Shown piece after piece: positions 63,752 through 64,000 of a stretch of DNA of 64,000 nt. The notes beneath the pieces were generated by a model, which saw only the letters and a list, made by a program, of their open reading frames with translations, searched no databases and had not been told where the DNA came from. The position numbers and the translations under genes were made by a program. The stretch's first letter is position 1; each line of letters opens with the position of its first letter. The DNA lies in contig NZ_CDBY01000051.1 in NCBI RefSeq assembly GCF_000820125.1, positions 35,095 through 99,094 on the forward strand, written 5' to 3'. Source of the stretch: Aeromonas simiae (lineage in GTDB: Bacteria; Pseudomonadota; Gammaproteobacteria; Enterobacterales; Aeromonadaceae).

Positions 63752-64000
63752 ATGAACCACTTGAACACTGAGCAGATTGAACAGCTGGCCGCCCACCTAG
63801 AGCAGGCCGAGCTGGAGCGGCGTGAAGTCACCAAGATCACCGACGACTACCCGCAGATGAGTTACCGGGATGCCTTCGACATCCAGTGGGCGATCCGCCG
63901 CCGCAAGGAGGCGCGCGGCCACAAGGTGGTGGGCATGAAGATGGGGCTGACCTCCTGGGCCAAGATGGCCCAGATGGGGGTCGAGCACCCCTGCTATGGC
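63752..64000 (+). CDS. 4-oxalocrotonate decarboxylase (DmpH/XylI type), partial
   Basis: 83 codons are visible before the window ends. ITDDYPQMSYRDAFDIQWAIRRRKEARGHKVVGMKMGLTSWAKMAQMGVEHPCYG matches the N-terminus of XylI/DmpH decarboxylases more closely than the related hydratase DmpE. It would convert 2-oxo-3-hexenedioate to 2-oxopent-4-enoate in the oxalocrotonate branch of meta cleavage. AAGGA lies 6 nt before the ATG. It continues the same operon. Confidence 0.9.
   Translation, partial: MNHLNTEQIEQLAAHLEQAELERREVTKITDDYPQMSYRDAFDIQWAIRRRKEARGHKVVGMKMGLTSWAKMAQMGVEHPCYG

Overview
The window looks like chromosome of a high-GC gammaproteobacterium, most probably an Aeromonas. The grounds are the block gpt-frsA-crl-proB-proA beside a divergent pepD, an smc-zipA-ligA block next to cysZ, an anaerobic nrdDG pair, hmuTUV facing hutXZ across a Fur box, and GC-rich coding sequence almost throughout. 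The species assignment is inference from gene content only. No rRNA, tRNA, CRISPR array, insertion sequence or prophage was seen.

Layout. 1-1150 is AT-rich and holds the N-terminal part of a subtilisin-like protease, then non-coding DNA; it looks like the edge of an accessory island. 1371-11153 (all minus strand) carries an inositol-phosphate-phosphatase-like lipoprotein, a compact four-gene cluster (2-hydroxyacid dehydrogenase, lysine-2,3-aminomutase-like radical SAM enzyme, ATP-grasp ligase, multi-pass membrane protein), a YjeH-type amino-acid exporter and periplasmic amylase MalS. 11314-14392 is a coupled GtrB/GtrA/GT-C glycosylation operon. 14630-19505 holds cell-envelope genes (LdtD and MepK, which make and cut 3-3 peptidoglycan cross-links), a TRIC-like membrane protein and CysZ. 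19606-26154 is smc-zipA-ligA. 27571-30248 is nrdD-nrdG, with NrdR-type boxes and a possible attenuator upstream. 30306-37242 is pepD | small ORF | gpt-frsA-crl-proBA.

37353-48650 is mixed housekeeping: a YkuD_2 protein, UspA, an RNA methyltransferase, psuK-psuG for pseudouridine breakdown, alpha-carbonic anhydrase, mogA, a purine permease with a PurR-like box, ettA and a lytic transglycosylase. 48888-52655 is a glycolipid-modification set: a polyprenyl-phosphate sugar synthase, a LAB_N membrane protein and an ArnT-like transferase, converging on a UDP-uronate-epimerase-like gene. 53528-57387 is haem uptake and use; the permease gene hmuU carries a one-base frameshift. 57441-64000 is an aromatic catabolic operon: an AraC/XylS-type regulator, a benzoate/anthranilate-type ring-hydroxylating dioxygenase with its reductase, then the lower meta-cleavage enzymes acetaldehyde dehydrogenase, 4-hydroxy-2-oxovalerate aldolase and a truncated 4-oxalocrotonate decarboxylase.

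The best candidates for something undescribed are the radical SAM/ATP-grasp/membrane-protein cluster (2950-7437) and a short ORF plus terminator downstream of a perfect CRP site between pepD and gpt (31956-32247). Next come the possible nrdD leader attenuator, the lipid-glycosylation cluster, and an aromatic operon that joins a dioxygenase directly to lower meta-pathway genes with no dihydrodiol dehydrogenase in view.
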